This document shows positions 30,599 to 42,479 of a stretch of DNA of 64,000 nucleotides, piece after piece. How positions within the stretch are numbered: the stretch's first letter is position 1; each line of letters opens with the position of its first letter. The stretch is taken from NCBI GenBank assembly GCA_947311845.1, contig CAMZMU010000035.1:6099053-6163052 (forward strand), read 5' to 3'. Both the position numbers and the translations under genes were made by a program. The DNA is from Poa pratensis. Its lineage: Eukaryota; Streptophyta; Magnoliopsida; Poales; Poaceae. The notes beneath the pieces were generated by a model, which did no database searches, had not been told where the DNA came from, and saw nothing but the letters and a program-made list of their open reading frames with translations.

Positions 30599-31639
30599 TT
30601 GGTATCAGAGCAAGGTTAGGCTAAAGATCTAATCGAGTAGAAGGTCGAAAAGAAAGAAAATCAAAAGAAATTTCCCCACCCGTGGATCCCTAACCCTAAA
30701 CAAAAAAAAAAGGGGCAAAGAATACTCACCGGTTCGCCGGCAAAGCGCGCCGCCGCAAGGCCGCGCCTGTTCCTCTCGATCCGGTGCGCACCGAAAGGGG
30801 CACCGGACGAAGAACTCACCCCGCAAGGGGCAAAGGACCCCGCAGCCAAATCATTCGACTGCGGCGCGCTCACCGCGAGGGGAACGCGCGACCGGCGAAG
30901 GATCTGGCCACGGCGCCACCACCTTCCTCTCGTCGGTTTGCTCCGGCCATGGTGAACCCGAACTCTAAAACCTAACTCTAGCGCGCGCGTGGGAGAAGAG
31001 ACAGCGGGTGGAGGGGAAGGAGAGAAGGAAGGGAAAGCAGGAGGGACAGAGAGGCTAGCAGCCGCCACCGCACCGCCGGCCACTGGCGAGCCATCGCCGG
31101 CGTGGAGCTTTCTCTCCACGGGCGGCCGTCGGCGCGCGGGAGCACTCTGCGGGAGCGAGACAGAAAGAGGAAAGAAAGAAACAGAGTGGGGGCTAGGGTT
31201 TCCGGGGCGTTTTTGTTCCGCCGAGAAGGGCGGAGGACCGTCGGATTCGACGGACGGTCAGGATGCGTGGTCAGTTGCTAACCCTAGCTCCCCATGGGCC
31301 GATGGGCCAAAAGATACAGGGGGCCGCGGCCGTGGGCCGTTCAGCGCGTCGCCTTGAGCGACAGATAGCGCGGCTAATCAGCTCGCCGCGGGCTGTTTTA
31401 CGCGGCGCCCCGAGCGGCAGATAGCAAGAAGGCCGTGGGCCGCGTGTTTTTTCTCTGCCGAAAAGAAAAGGGCTTTTTTCTGTTCTGTTTTTTTCAGAAA
31501 CTTGTTTAAATAGAGTTTTTTGTCCATTTTTTGGACACATTTCTTTCTGTTTTTCCTATTCATTTTATCCAACGATAATTTTGTTTAGGAAACAGAAGAA
31601 AGAAAAGGAAATACTTGTTAAAAAGTATAAAAGTTTATG

Positions 31640-33110
31640 ATTTTTATTCATAATTTCCGCTGCAAATAGTTAAAAGTAATTGCATAAAAGCAATAAAGTG
31701 AGAATAAAAGCGTGATAAAGTGATATTTATGATGATTATGATTCTGTTATTAATTGACCAACGTTGTTAATAGCATTATCATGATTTAAAGTGAGAATTA
31801 AAAGCTTGATTAAAGTGATATTAAAGATGATTATGATTCTGTTATTAAATGACCAACGTTGTTAATAGCATGATCATGATTTGTTTATTATGTGTTAAAA
31901 GGTGCATTTATTTCTTTTATTGCCCAACGGTGATATGGTTTTAATTGCACAAACAGTGACAGAAATAGTTGTGAAAAGTATAAAGTTCATGAATTTTATT
32001 CATGTTTTTCCGCTGCAAATATATAAAAGTGCTCTTAAAGTGTAAATAGAAATAAAGAAAGAATTAAATTACAAGAGCATGTTAAAGGAATTATTGAAAC
32101 AATTATGATTCTGTTATTCTACGACCAACGTTGTTAATAACATAATCATGATTTGTTAAATTTTGAACAGTGCAATGTTTGTGAAATACAGAGAATACAT
32201 TATAGTTTGTGCTGTAAAGTAAAAGGACTCTCCTCTAATTAAATTGGAACCAACGGGAAAATTTAATTAGAGAGGAGGAAAAAGAGAAATATTTGTTTAA
32301 CAGATTAACTATGGTATTGTTATTTTCTGACCAACGTTGATGATAGCAGTACTATAATTATTTGAGTTCTATAGTCAAAGGGCTAGATCTCTGATGATTT
32401 TGCTTGAAAGTGATCAATTTCAGAGAAAAGATAAAAGATCAAGAAATGCTCTTGAACTATAGAAATATGTATATTTCATGTTTCCGCTGAAATATAGTTG
32501 ATGATAATGTCACTTTCCAAACAGAGTTCTTTATTGCAATAGAAATATTATCATCATATTGTTTATGAGTTTTATGCATTGATTCTATTTCTGCCCAACG
32601 GTGATGTAGAATTAGTGTAGAAAGATGATGTTTCATTCTAATTCTGCCCAACGGTGATTTAGAATATAGAAGAAAGTTTTAAAGATTTAATGTGCATATC
32701 TTTAACCAGACCAACGTAGGGTTATTTTTATGCTCATTATTGTTTATTATTATTGAATATTTTCTCAGACAAAGATTCTCATGTTTTCATTCATGAAAAA
32801 AAGAATGGGTACTTGTGACCCGAAAGATGACCAAGAAAGGTCATAAAGTGAGAGAGTATATTCTCTCTAAAGATTGACTGCAAAAGAAAAAGAATTCTTG
32901 GATGTTAATCCAAGAATACAAATAGATCATCGAGAGTCTTGTTTGACAAATGTCTTTCATGTACTCTCCATGCAGAAAACAAATAAATCATTCAGAGTTT
33001 TGTTTAACGAATTTCTTTCATGTACTCTATGTGAAGAAATTTTTTAAACGAGCAACATGAATGCTTAATTTAACTAACGTTGGATTAAGCATGTGTATAA
33101 AAGAGTATTC
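31640..33110. repeat. Array of stem-loops with CCAACG loops
   Basis: CCAACG occurs at about 31758, 31853, 31924, 32125, 32250, 32331, 32595, 32648 and 32711, with a CTAACG variant at 33074. Nearly every copy is flanked by imperfectly complementary arms. Examples are ATGATTCTGTTATTAA facing TTAATAGCATTATCAT, and TCTCCTCTAATTAAAT facing ATTTAATTAGAGAGGA. A second word, TTCCGCTG, recurs at about 31655, 32008 and 32471. There is no coding capacity. Confidence 0.7.
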
Positions 33111-33179
33111 AGATTTATTTCTGAATTTGATGATTGAATATGCAGTCTAAAGAGCCAATTGTGCCATCTGTGTCTCTTA

Positions 33180-33265
33180 ATTACCCGCATGACGGGAAAA
33201 AGATGATAATAATACCCACGTGGCGGGAAAAGTCTGGGAAAATACCCGCATGGCGGGAGAAATTT
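33180..33265. repeat. Three small CCCGCATGRCGGG hairpins
   Basis: ACCCGCATGACGGGAA, ACCCACGTGGCGGGAA and ACCCGCATGGCGGGAG follow one another at 25-40 bp spacing inside the Copia-type element. Each can fold on itself. Confidence 0.6.
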
Positions 33266-34560
33266 TTGACAAAGGACTTTTTCTGTATGACAGAAGAAAG
33301 ATGTGATGACTCATGTGTTTTTTTTTATATCGACCGCACACCTTGTGTATCATAGTTATAAAGCACTTAATGAGTCAAAAGAGAATAAAGTTACAAATGA
33401 ACCTAAAGATAAGAATGTTATGCAAGTGTGACTTGCAGTACCATTGAGAAAGAACTCTTGTGAGTTTTGAAAAAGGAATGAGGAAAAAGTACTCCCATAC
33501 GTTAAAAGATAACTTCATATTGAATAAAGCAGATAATCAAAGTTTCGAAATTGTGGCAAAAAGGTTCTTGCCACATTTCGAGGGGGAGATAGAGAATGTT
33601 ACAGAATAAACTCCCCTATACTTCAGATAATGTGATGCATATTATGCATCTAAGTGATCTATGATGAATTGTGATCGTCTGGGGAGTACGACGGTCATAA
33701 TAATGATACCCAGTACGACGGTCATAATAATGATACCCCTAAAGTAAAGAGATAGATTTATTCCTGTATCTTTTACAGCTCCGAAAGGAGACTAAGGACG
33801 GTACTCAAAGTGCCATAAAGAAGACAGATTGACAGGTTAACAGAATAAACCCAAATAAAAAGGATTATTGATACACCATTTTGGAGAAAATGGAGTAATC
33901 TGGGGAGCATGGTATGAACATACCTAAGGCTCGAATAGATTTTATCTGGGGGAGCTTGTTGCTTTATAATAGAGATGAACAAGTAAATATGGATCTTGTG
34001 ATTTAGGTCCTTGTAAGAGCTATTGCCTTTTGGCGATAGAAGACTACAGAATTAATTGCCTCTAGGCAATGACAGAGCAACAACATCTCCATATGAGAAA
34101 AACAGATGACTATAAAGTCTATATCAGAGAAATTTAAATGAAGGTTGATCCCACCTCATTTACAGAAATTATAAGAAGCGCTCAATCAATTTTGACTAGT
34201 GTCTACTTGTCTTAATGATTAGAGACTATGTGAATCCCGACGATGTTTGGGACTCATAAGTAATTTCCAATGGAGCCAAAACAGTATGCTATAAAGGGTC
34301 TACAACACCAATGTGACTCCAAAGGAAATATGTAAAAAGCGATTTTAAATCGAAAGATTTGCGCTAAGAGAATAAACAGATTATAATGAGTGCTAATGGC
34401 ACATAATGATCTGAGTTACATCAGATGAAAGTAAAGATCACAAGGGATCTTATGGACTAGAGCAAGTCTCTAGAATCAAAAGTTATTTTGGGTTAAAGAA
34501 AATGAGAGAACAATCGCATTTGTGCAAACTTATAGAATGGGAAATTCATTTCCTAATCCC

Positions 34561-34611
34561 GTGTATGTGGATGATATCCTACTTGCTAGTGGTGATGTCA
34601 ATCTACTACCG
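34561..34611 (+). pseudogene. Copia reverse transcriptase relic (YVDDIL)
   Basis: The frame reads VYVDDILLASGDVNLL, which contains the catalytic YVDD box of Copia-type reverse transcriptases. The frame is not open far on either side and the surrounding polymerase is lost. Confidence 0.7.
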
Positions 34612-35412
34612 GCAGAGAAAAGAAGTTCTTGTCCTCAAAAGAGTATTCTCGGTAGAGTGTCTCTCGTTATAAGTATCGAGATTTACTGAGAAAAGAAGAA
34701 AAGGGGTATTAGAAATATCACATGGACATGCTGAGAAGAAGTCTCTATAGCATGCATGTCGAGAAAACCTACGCCTGTTCTTATTGACAAGGGTAATGGA
34801 ATTGGGAACTTTAGTGTTCCAAGAGATAACATAGAACGGATCAAATGGATATGGTACCATGTGCTTCCGCTGTTGGTTGCTCAATATTACCCTGAAAATT
34901 CATGTATCCGGGTTGTTTTGGCAATGTCCAATCCAGATATAGATCACTGGAATGGAATCAAAAATATTGGCCTCATGCTAAAAGAAACAAGTGCTCTCAA
35001 AGGTTGTGAGTACAAAGATAGATCTATAAGAGTGCTCTCAAAAGGTTGTGAGTACTCTGAAAGAATTTGTGAAATGTATAGTGAAATCCACAATTGTCGC
35101 TAAATTTTCACATTTGGAGTTTTTGTGTGGAAAATCTCCAAAGAATTAAAGTTTTGACATCAATGTGATGTAAAGATATGTTATAGCATCATATGAGGTT
35201 GAGGGATAGGCAAAATGGTTAAGGAAACCTGTACCCGGAATTGATAATGGTTGACAACAGCAATAACCATTAAGTAATTCACTCCTAAGACAACGAGTCA
35301 AGTGTGGTGCCAAACACATTGACACAGAGTTATACGTTGCAAAGGAGAAAGTCCGGAATTATGTTGAAATGCTTGGAGCATAAGAGGAACAGATAAAAGA
35401 AACACACAAGTG

Positions 35413-35480
35413 TTCGCAGATCTGCTAATTAAAGGCTTACCGCCCAGTGTGTTTTGGAGAACACATAGTCGACATGGGTT
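35413..35480 (+). pseudogene. Copia polyprotein C-terminal relic
   Basis: ADLLIKGLPPSVFWRTHSRH resembles the conserved end of the Copia RNase H region (D-L-TKGLP-x-x-x-F). Together with the YVDD relic it shows that the element descends from a full Copia element. Confidence 0.65.
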
Positions 35481-35681
35481 TATAGTATAGTCTATATTAT
35501 TTCCGGACAATAAAGAGGCCCAAAAGTAACAGGATTTGTTTCAAAACAGAGACGTATATTGTAGCTGTCTGATTCTATCGGCAATTGAGCTGAGACGATG
35601 AAACATGCTCTATGTATCGATCTGTGATGAAACGAGTAAAGTTTTAAAAGTTAAAATATAAGATGAGATCAAGGGGGAGAA

Positions 35682-36028
35682 TGTTAGGTTGATCTCCCAG
35701 CCAAGATGGCCCAACGGCCACTTGGGCCTTGATCCCGTGCCCTGATCGGGGGCCCAACCCTACAAGGTTGGTGGGCCCCGTCGCACAGCGCTATAAAGAG
35801 GATGGTGGGGGCCGGGGCTCGATTCACGAGGTTGGTCTGCGTGCCGCCGTCTCCCACATCTAACCCTAGACCGATCGAGAGGGTGCGCTGCCAGCGGCGG
35901 GATGCACCACCGCCGCCATCCACCATGGCCGGCAGCTCGAACTCGTCTGCACCAGGAGAAGGTAACCGCACCCCTCATCCTCGGCAACCTACGGGCTCTA
36001 CTCGATTGTGTAGAATTCGAAACTAACA
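35682..36028 (+). repeat. 3' LTR of the Copia-type element
   Basis: It is identical to the 5' LTR in every line compared by eye and follows the polypurine tract directly. Its TATA box is at 35792-35797. Confidence 0.92.
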
Positions 36029-37020
36029 CTTTGCTCAAAGAGATGCGTGATATTGAACGAGTGACGGATGAATTCATGGTCCAATCAGTGGTACAGAAGA
36101 CGGTACAAATCCATTAAGGAATCGGTGAAAGTCATTTTCACAGAGGCACACGCAATAACATCAAATCGATGCAAAAGAAAGAGTACAAACCCACCAACCA
36201 ACCTCGCACCATGCATATGGGCATCCATATATATTGTTACATATTAAAACAAGTAGTGATGAGCCCAGTGATCTACCACAATAAAAAGATCGTGGATGAG
36301 AAAGACAAACGAGATAGTAGCCCAAAGAGACAAGTGTGGAAGAGGAGGAGGACGAAGAATTAAAAAAGCAACATTAGGGGATATGAGACACCGGGAAGAA
36401 GGGTGCCGGTGCTCAGAGGAGAACAGAGCCGTCAAGCACACACGCGAGTAGTCTCACATACAGACTATGGCACTGACGCTCAGTGGGAAACACGTGCGTA
36501 AGATTTCGTGGATGAGCGGCCTTGAGCAGTATACTAGCGATGATTTAGAGAACTGGCTAGCAGCATAGTACTGGCATTTTGACACACAAGCTTGTGATTC
36601 AACTTAGAACGATGAATTCGTAGTTCAATCGATGGTACAACATTCATAAAATGGTCAAAGTCATTTTCACAGAGGTACAAGTATCCTAGTACTTTACCAA
36701 GAATGACGTCAAACCAATGCAAAAGAAAGAGTGCAAACTGCAAACCCACCAACCAACATGACACTGTGCATATGGACATCAATATATAATGCACCATCTT
36801 CACATAAGTAGTGGCATCTCGACAATCTACCGCAATGGATTAAGGCCGTGGATGAGAAAGACATAGGAGGTGGTTGCCGTGAGAGAAGGTATGATAAGAA
36901 GAGGAGCACGGTGAAAGCAAAAGTCATTAGGGAATATATATGAGACACTGGGAAGGAGGTCGCCAATACTCAGTGGAGAACACAACCATCAGACCGGGGT
37001 GCTAGTAGTTTGTCCACGGA
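36029..37020 (+). repeat. Two further copies of the RBM48 upstream repeat
   Basis: After the Copia-type element, copy iii resumes with AGAGATGCGTGATATT. The AAAGTCATTTTCACAGAGG segment occurs at about 36129 and again at about 36657. Each is followed by AATGCAAAAGAAAGAGT, CCACCAACCAAC and GTGGATGAGAAAGACA, as after copy i. The stretch is a partial tandem duplication without coding exons. Confidence 0.7.
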
Positions 37021-37490
37021 GACCGGTTATACAATTCTGGATATACATCCTGTGTGCTGTCTTTCGCGAAAAAAAAAATCAGGCACACAATCCTCTGAAG
37101 AAAAGAAATGGTTCCCTAAGCGTGTCATTAATTTGGAGTGAATAAAAACATGTAAATGAGAACAAAAAAAAAACCTAGAGAGGCAAATGGGTGATCTTAA
37201 ATTTTCTCTTCGCATCATCTTCTTAGTTTGACATTTTGGCAGAATTTTCATCATCTTCATGACGAATATTTTTGGTTGGACTTGAAGGAAGCGTAGTGTT
37301 AGGAAATCACGTCTTGAGAACGAGAAAGCGTAAATTATCGAAGCACGTCTTTCGTTAGCGCCTACCGAGACAAGGTCCGGCTGCACCAGAGTGACTCGCT
37401 CTATCTCGCCGATCCCCACCGGTCCCGTCGCCGGCGCCGCTCCCAGCTCCGGCCGCCAGTCGAAACCCCCCTCCGCAGTCCTCCGGCGAG

Positions 37491-40088
37491 ATGCCGCGCG
37501 ACCGCGACGAGCCGGCGGCTGTGCGCGTCTACACGGTCTGCGACGAGTCCAAGTAATCCAATCGATTCGACCAGCCTCTCCTCCGCCGCATCACTACCGC
37601 TAATCCAATCGATTCGGTCGCAGGTACCTCGTCGTCCGGAACGTGCCGGCCCTCGGATGCGAAGACGAGCTCGGCACCCTGTTCTCGACGTACGGCCCAC
37701 TGGAAGAGTGAGCCACCAGCGGCCCTGAAAATTCACATCTTTTTCTTCCTCTTCCTGCCATGCTTACCATCTTCGTTTTGGTGTTCAGGTGCAAGCCCAT
37801 GGATGCCGAGGCCTGCGAGGAGTACACCGACGTCTTCGTCATCAAGTTCTCGCAGGTCAGCAACGCGAGGTGACTAATGCTTGTCATTCAAGTGTATGAT
37901 GTTTGCTCCTCTGTGGTGATCAATTGTTGGTCATAGTTTGCGGAGGTAGCTAGTATTGTGTTTGTCGGACATGGTTTAGATGGTTAGGTGTCGTGGATAT
38001 CTTTCTCGTGTTTTCTGCTATTACTTATCTGATTTGTCCGATACATTTCTGAATATGTGATCGAAGGATGCATGTAGCATGTCGATGGATTGGACATTCT
38101 CTGTTTTGTGCTTATGTAATAGAGTGAATAAAATTTGATACTTATCATTCAGCACAAGTAAGGGGAGTGACTGAGGACGGGTAGGCTTTCCAGAAGCAAA
38201 GTTCAGTAATATAGGACATACTTTGATCTCAGTATGTGTGTTTACTGGGGATTACCATATAACGAACTTAAATGAAGGATTGGATCTTCGTTGAGGGGCA
38301 CGAGTTAGTTCAGGTCTTGCAGTCCAGTCTTTGGCACCTGGGCAGCAAATCTGAAGCCAAAAGTTGCCCGAACTACTTTTTTGCGCCTTTTCTTTTACTT
38401 AAATGTGGTATTGGCTCTGTCATGTTGCAGGTTTGCAAAGAGAAAGTTGGACGAGTCTGTATTTCTTGGAAACCGGCTGCAGGTGTCATACGCACCTCAG
38501 TTTGAGAGTATTGAGGATACCAAGGAGAAACTGGAAGTCAGGAGAAAGGAAGTCCTTGGCCGGATAAGATGTACGGTTATTCGTTTGAAAATATGTCTGC
38601 ATCTTACAATTTACTTTTGCGATGACAGAACGTAACCAAGAGATATAACCAGGATTATCTGCGTTTCTAGTATATTTATTTTCCTTTGTGCTTGACTAAT
38701 TGGATTTGGACATTTCCTTGCATTTTTCAGCACCAGCTGGAAGCAGACCTGAAGGGCTATCTCAGTATTCACTGGGACAGGGATCGTCTAGTGGAAACTC
38801 ACATCATCAAATGAGCTCCAATAAGAGGTTAGTAGTAAATACAGCCTTTATTTGGTTTTGTTGTGTAAAGCTGATAGTTAAAAGTTTTTCATAATTTACT
38901 CATTGTAGGAAATTGTATTGCCACTAAAGAGCTGATACTGCTATCATGATTGATTCTGACCACTAATTTTATAATCGATAGTTGTGTTATGGTTTGGGTA
39001 GCTAAATTGGGATGACCAAAGGAATTTGAGAGCTATAAGGTGCAAACTAGTTAAGAGGTTTTGTTAGATTATTATACTGGCATAGTCAAATTTTGCATTA
39101 GGACTTTGTAAGTCATTTGTTTGCTGGCAATTTTGCCGGGTCAACGATTTAATTGTGTTAGAACATTGTAGTTGCCAGCAATTTTGCTAGGTCGATGATC
39201 TAATTGAATAGCTTGCTGTTTGTGTTTGGACAAGCGGAGCTTTTGTGCATCAGTTTGGATATTCCGACTTGGCAGTACAGTCCAAGATTACGTGTGTCTA
39301 TGTTTGGGATATATTTGATCATCATACAATTGTATACAGTCATATTCTTTTGAAGGTTTTTACATGCAGAACTACATTACTTACCTAAAAGCTTAAAACA
39401 ATTCAACTTGACAGTTCTCCGAGAAAAAGGTAACAGTATGGCAACTTCTCTAAAGTTTCATCTTATTTTCTTCAGGGAATACACGAAGACAATGCACACT
39501 TCTCATATCGAAGATACTCGTTTCAGTCATGTGTCCTCTAATAAGGTATGTAGTAGTAAAACAAATGTTTAGGCTGTTCATTGAGGAAGACTGGAGCATG
39601 TAATAAGAACATCAGATCCTGCTATAAGGCCAGCAGAAAATCTAGGAAGAAACTTCTATCAACTAAGATGCATTAGTACCAGAAAGCCAACATTACTGAA
39701 CTAGTTTATGCAAGGGACCTGGCAAGGGCAAAATCTGTAACTTGTTATCTACAGTGCTGACATTTACATCACTCTTTAGGAGTTTCCCTGAAATCACTTC
39801 TCCTTTGTATCTCTATTAACTATATGCTTTTGGATCAACTTATGGAAACTATGCTTTCTAATCATAGGACTATTTTCCATCTGAGTCAATGAATGCAACG
39901 GTAACTTTAGTCAGACAGAAGCTTGATAAGGTAAGAGTATATGTGTTATGTATCATTTTCCATGCAACAGCCACATGGATAAACTATAAGGTCCATTTTC
40001 GAAATACCAGATACAGTCTGGCAGTGATACTTCCGATGCTGCCGCAGCATCCAAGAAAGCAAGGGTCGATAACCGTAGACGCATTTGA
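37491..40088 (+). CDS. RBM48: RNA-binding protein 48 (RBM48), 8 exons
   Basis: RBM48 is a single-RRM protein that with ARMC7 helps U12-dependent (minor) intron splicing in maize and animals. Exons: 37491-37552, 37624-37707, 37789-37869, 38431-38570, 38731-38827, 39476-39545, 39868-39930, 40011-40088. They sum to 675 nt and 224 residues with every junction in phase and no stop. The RRM begins with YLVVRNVPALG (about 21-31) and continues through VFVIKFSQVSNARFAKRKLD and FLGNRLQVSYAPQFES. The tail is Ser-rich and basic and ends KKARVDNRRRI. Protein length and order fit plant RBM48. Upstream lie several broken copies of the promoter and exon 1. The immediate upstream 400 bp also exists in copy ii, so the regulatory region is repetitive. 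This is the only complete copy in the window. Confidence 0.9.
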
Positions 40089-40489
40089 ATCCGTGGAAAC
40101 TACGATAGGGCCTACAATGTGCTTTTTTTCTCTCTTCATTTGGTGCATTTACTTTGTCATCAATTGTAATAGGTTGTCTAGTTAACTATGTTCAGGAGAA
40201 ATGATGTAACGTAATGCAATGTGATAATGCCAGAGTCATCAATTGTTATACGGTTACACCTTCGTCTATATGGTCTATATGATCTGTCCATCTCGCGAAC
40301 AACTATATTTCAAGCTTCTTCTTTACAATCTTTTGCAGTCTGAAGTAACATTTGTCTGGATTAAAATTGCTGCTCTTTTCAGCCACCACTGGTTGACAAA
40401 TGAGGCGTCTACCTGTGATCCAAGCGTTTGTTTTTTATTGAAGTTAGCGGCTTTAACTATGTGGATGCGAATGTTGGTAACCAGACAAC
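40089..40489 (+). other. RBM48 3' flank
   Basis: AT-rich sequence after the RBM48 stop, likely 3' UTR. No other gene recognised. Confidence 0.45.
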
Positions 40490-40491
40490 TA

Positions 40492-40654
40492 CTCCCGCCG
40501 TTTTTTTTAATATAAGATGTTTTAGGTGTTCTACATGTTATTTACATGCATACTAAAATGAGCGAACATGCACACTACAATGTGTCTACATACATTTGTA
40601 TACATGTGTATGTGGACAAATGGTAAAACATCTTATATTAAAAAACAGAGGGAG
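40492..40654. mobile_element. Stowaway MITE
   Basis: Left CTCCCGCCGTTTTTTTTAAT and right (opposite strand) CTCCCTCTGTTTTTTAATAT are terminal inverted repeats, and the AAGATGTTTTA words next to them also pair. TA flanks both ends (40490-40491, 40655-40656). Confidence 0.85.
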
Positions 40655-40659
40655 TAGAT

Positions 40660-42190
40660 ATCTAGGCATGTGCTAATGGGCACACCATCATGTGTTGTGG
40701 GTGAGTAGTTGGTGGTGTCTGCCGCGTGTCGAACGCGGACACCGAGGAGACCGAACAACTCCCCTATGGATTTGTTCGGCAGAGGGGCGCAAGGAGTTCC
40801 TTCGTGCTCATCGAAGATGATGATGCCGATCCCAAACAGAAAGCACACAAGGTTTTTTACACCGGTTCAGGTCATCCGGGCTTGTCTGATTTTTTTTTTT
40901 GAACAACAACACCACACGCTACTTGTATTCAAACGATAAGGAAAACATTACAGGAACGAATACAAGCAGTAAGAAACGAAAAGGATACGAATCAAGGCAC
41001 TGCTGCCTCACACCTACACGAAGAACTCCCAGGAAAACAGAAAACCAGAAAAGTCATTCGTCTTCCTCACGACCGAAGAGCAGGCAAACCTCTCATCGAA
41101 GCCGACGCCTGCAGAGTCGCACAGCGGAGCAAGAAGAGCTCCAAGCCCAAAGGCGATGACAAGCTGCAACATCCACCAGCTCCAAGGAACTGGATCTAAA
41201 GCCGAAGAGAGGATATCAACCGGGGACGAGCATCTTCCTCACCGGATCTGGGCCCAACGGCATCCCAGCTCCAAGGAAGTGGCCAGAACCCTCACCTGCA
41301 AACCACGCATCCCAGCAGCAGCAACCACCAACTCCACCAAACCCTGCTCCTCCCCTCGCCACCACGGCCGACCGGAGTCCACGGAACAGCAGAGCAGCAA
41401 CTCGCACCCACCACACTCCCAAACAGAGCACACCATCTCACTAGCCCAGCGCCGTCGCGGGAGGAGACGACAACACAGCGAAGACATGGCCGGAGGACCA
41501 GGACCCCAAAGCTGACAGCCGACGCCGTCGCCTCGTCAACCGCCTGCAGGGGACGAAGACTCGACAGAGCCGAAGACCTCCGAGCACCAAAATACGCCGG
41601 CCCCCGACGACGCCCCAAAGGACGACGACGCAGAGGAGAAGAGCCAGCGCCACCACCCTCCACTCCGGCACCGCCTCTGCCTCCAAAGCGCTGCCAGAAG
41701 GAACCCTAACTACCCTATGTACAAGGCCCGGCAGAGATCCGGGGTTCCCCCACCCTCCCGCCGCCGGCAAGGCCAGCGGAGGGCAAGGGAACCCGCGGTT
41801 CGCCGGCGTAAACGGTGGAGAAAACGAGATTCGCCTCTGGCTACTGTTCACAAGAGAGGGGAACGAAACTCAGGAGTGAGTCCGATTGATGGTGGAGTAT
41901 GAGTACAAGTGGTGTAATCTCTCGTTCCCGGACCAATGCTCTTCCCGGGGTCTGCTCCTAAGAAAGTGTTCTTCACTTCTCAAGGGATGTTGCTTGTGCA
42001 TGCGTTCTAGTCTTTTCCCTCGTGGACGAGGTCCTCCTCTTATATCAGAGGGGATACCACAATTGTCCGGGAAGAACTACCGGTTTTCTTCTTGATCGTG
42101 TAGATCAGGATGAATCTCAAGGTGGCCTACACGACCGATGATCGTGACACCCCCGGTGGAGGGGTGTCGACAGTAGCCCCCGGGCGTGGC
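40660..42190. mobile_element. Fragment of an LTR (probably Gypsy) interrupted by a retroposon
   Basis: The left part (GGTTTTTTACACCGGTTCAG) and right part (GGAGTATGAGTACAAGTGG, then GGTGTCGACAGTAGCCCCCG) resemble pieces of grass Gypsy LTRs of the kind with a CCCGG-rich end. No second LTR or internal domain is present in this window, so it is a solo or truncated copy. The family is inferred from composition and remembered motifs only. Confidence 0.45.
40889..41880 (-). mobile_element. Antisense non-LTR retroposon
   Basis: A run of T at 40889-40900 marks a poly(A) tail on the minus strand. The minus strand starts with a GC-rich leader near 41800 (GGGTTCCCTTGCCCTCCGCT) and continues without a long reading frame to the tail, as in short non-autonomous LINE-like elements. 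Target duplications could not be confirmed. Confidence 0.45.
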
Positions 42191-42479
42191 CTGGCAGCGC
42201 TTGCTTCTCTAGCTGCCTGGCTACGCCCTGCCGGAGTGTGGGCCCAGGTTGAATCTTCGGAGGTGTCGTCTTGTGATTTCAACTGCGCGGTTGGACCGGT
42301 CGGGGCGAGGGCACTCGAGTGGCCGCGAACCCGAGGAATCCCACGTGAGGCCTACTTGCGATGCTTATTCTTCCTGGCCCTCTACTCTACTCGTGATGCC
42401 TGCTCGCGAGGTACAGCCATGGTGCACGCCATGGCTCTCCTCACTGCCGCCGTCGCCCGACGCGCCTCCGCACTGACGG

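Larger units (their letters stand above)
30252..36028 (+). mobile_element. Young Copia-type LTR retrotransposon, non-autonomous, 5777 bp
   Basis: LTRs of 347 bp (30252-30598 and 35682-36028) start TGTTAGG and end CTAACA. The 5-bp duplication CTTTG flanks them (30247-30251, 36029-36033). The primer binding site TGGTATCAGAGC at 30600-30611 matches initiator tRNA-Met use, and a polypurine tract AAGGGGGAGAA sits at 35671-35681. No long gag-pol frame exists; only short Copia-like relics remain, e.g. YVDDIL at 34561 and ADLLIKGLPPSVF at 35413. By eye the LTRs are identical, which implies very recent insertion, so it was probably moved by proteins of another element. Confidence 0.92.

Noticed and set aside
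30329..31572. Frames of 60-150 codons in the Copia-type LTR and leader
   Set aside because: They repeat between LTRs or lie in the untranslated leader, are low in complexity and show no gag motif.
41216..41851. Possible protein genes in the GC-rich 41-kb region
   Set aside because: Frames on both strands overlap and have biased composition; a poly(T) start and a leader-like end fit an antisense retroposon better.
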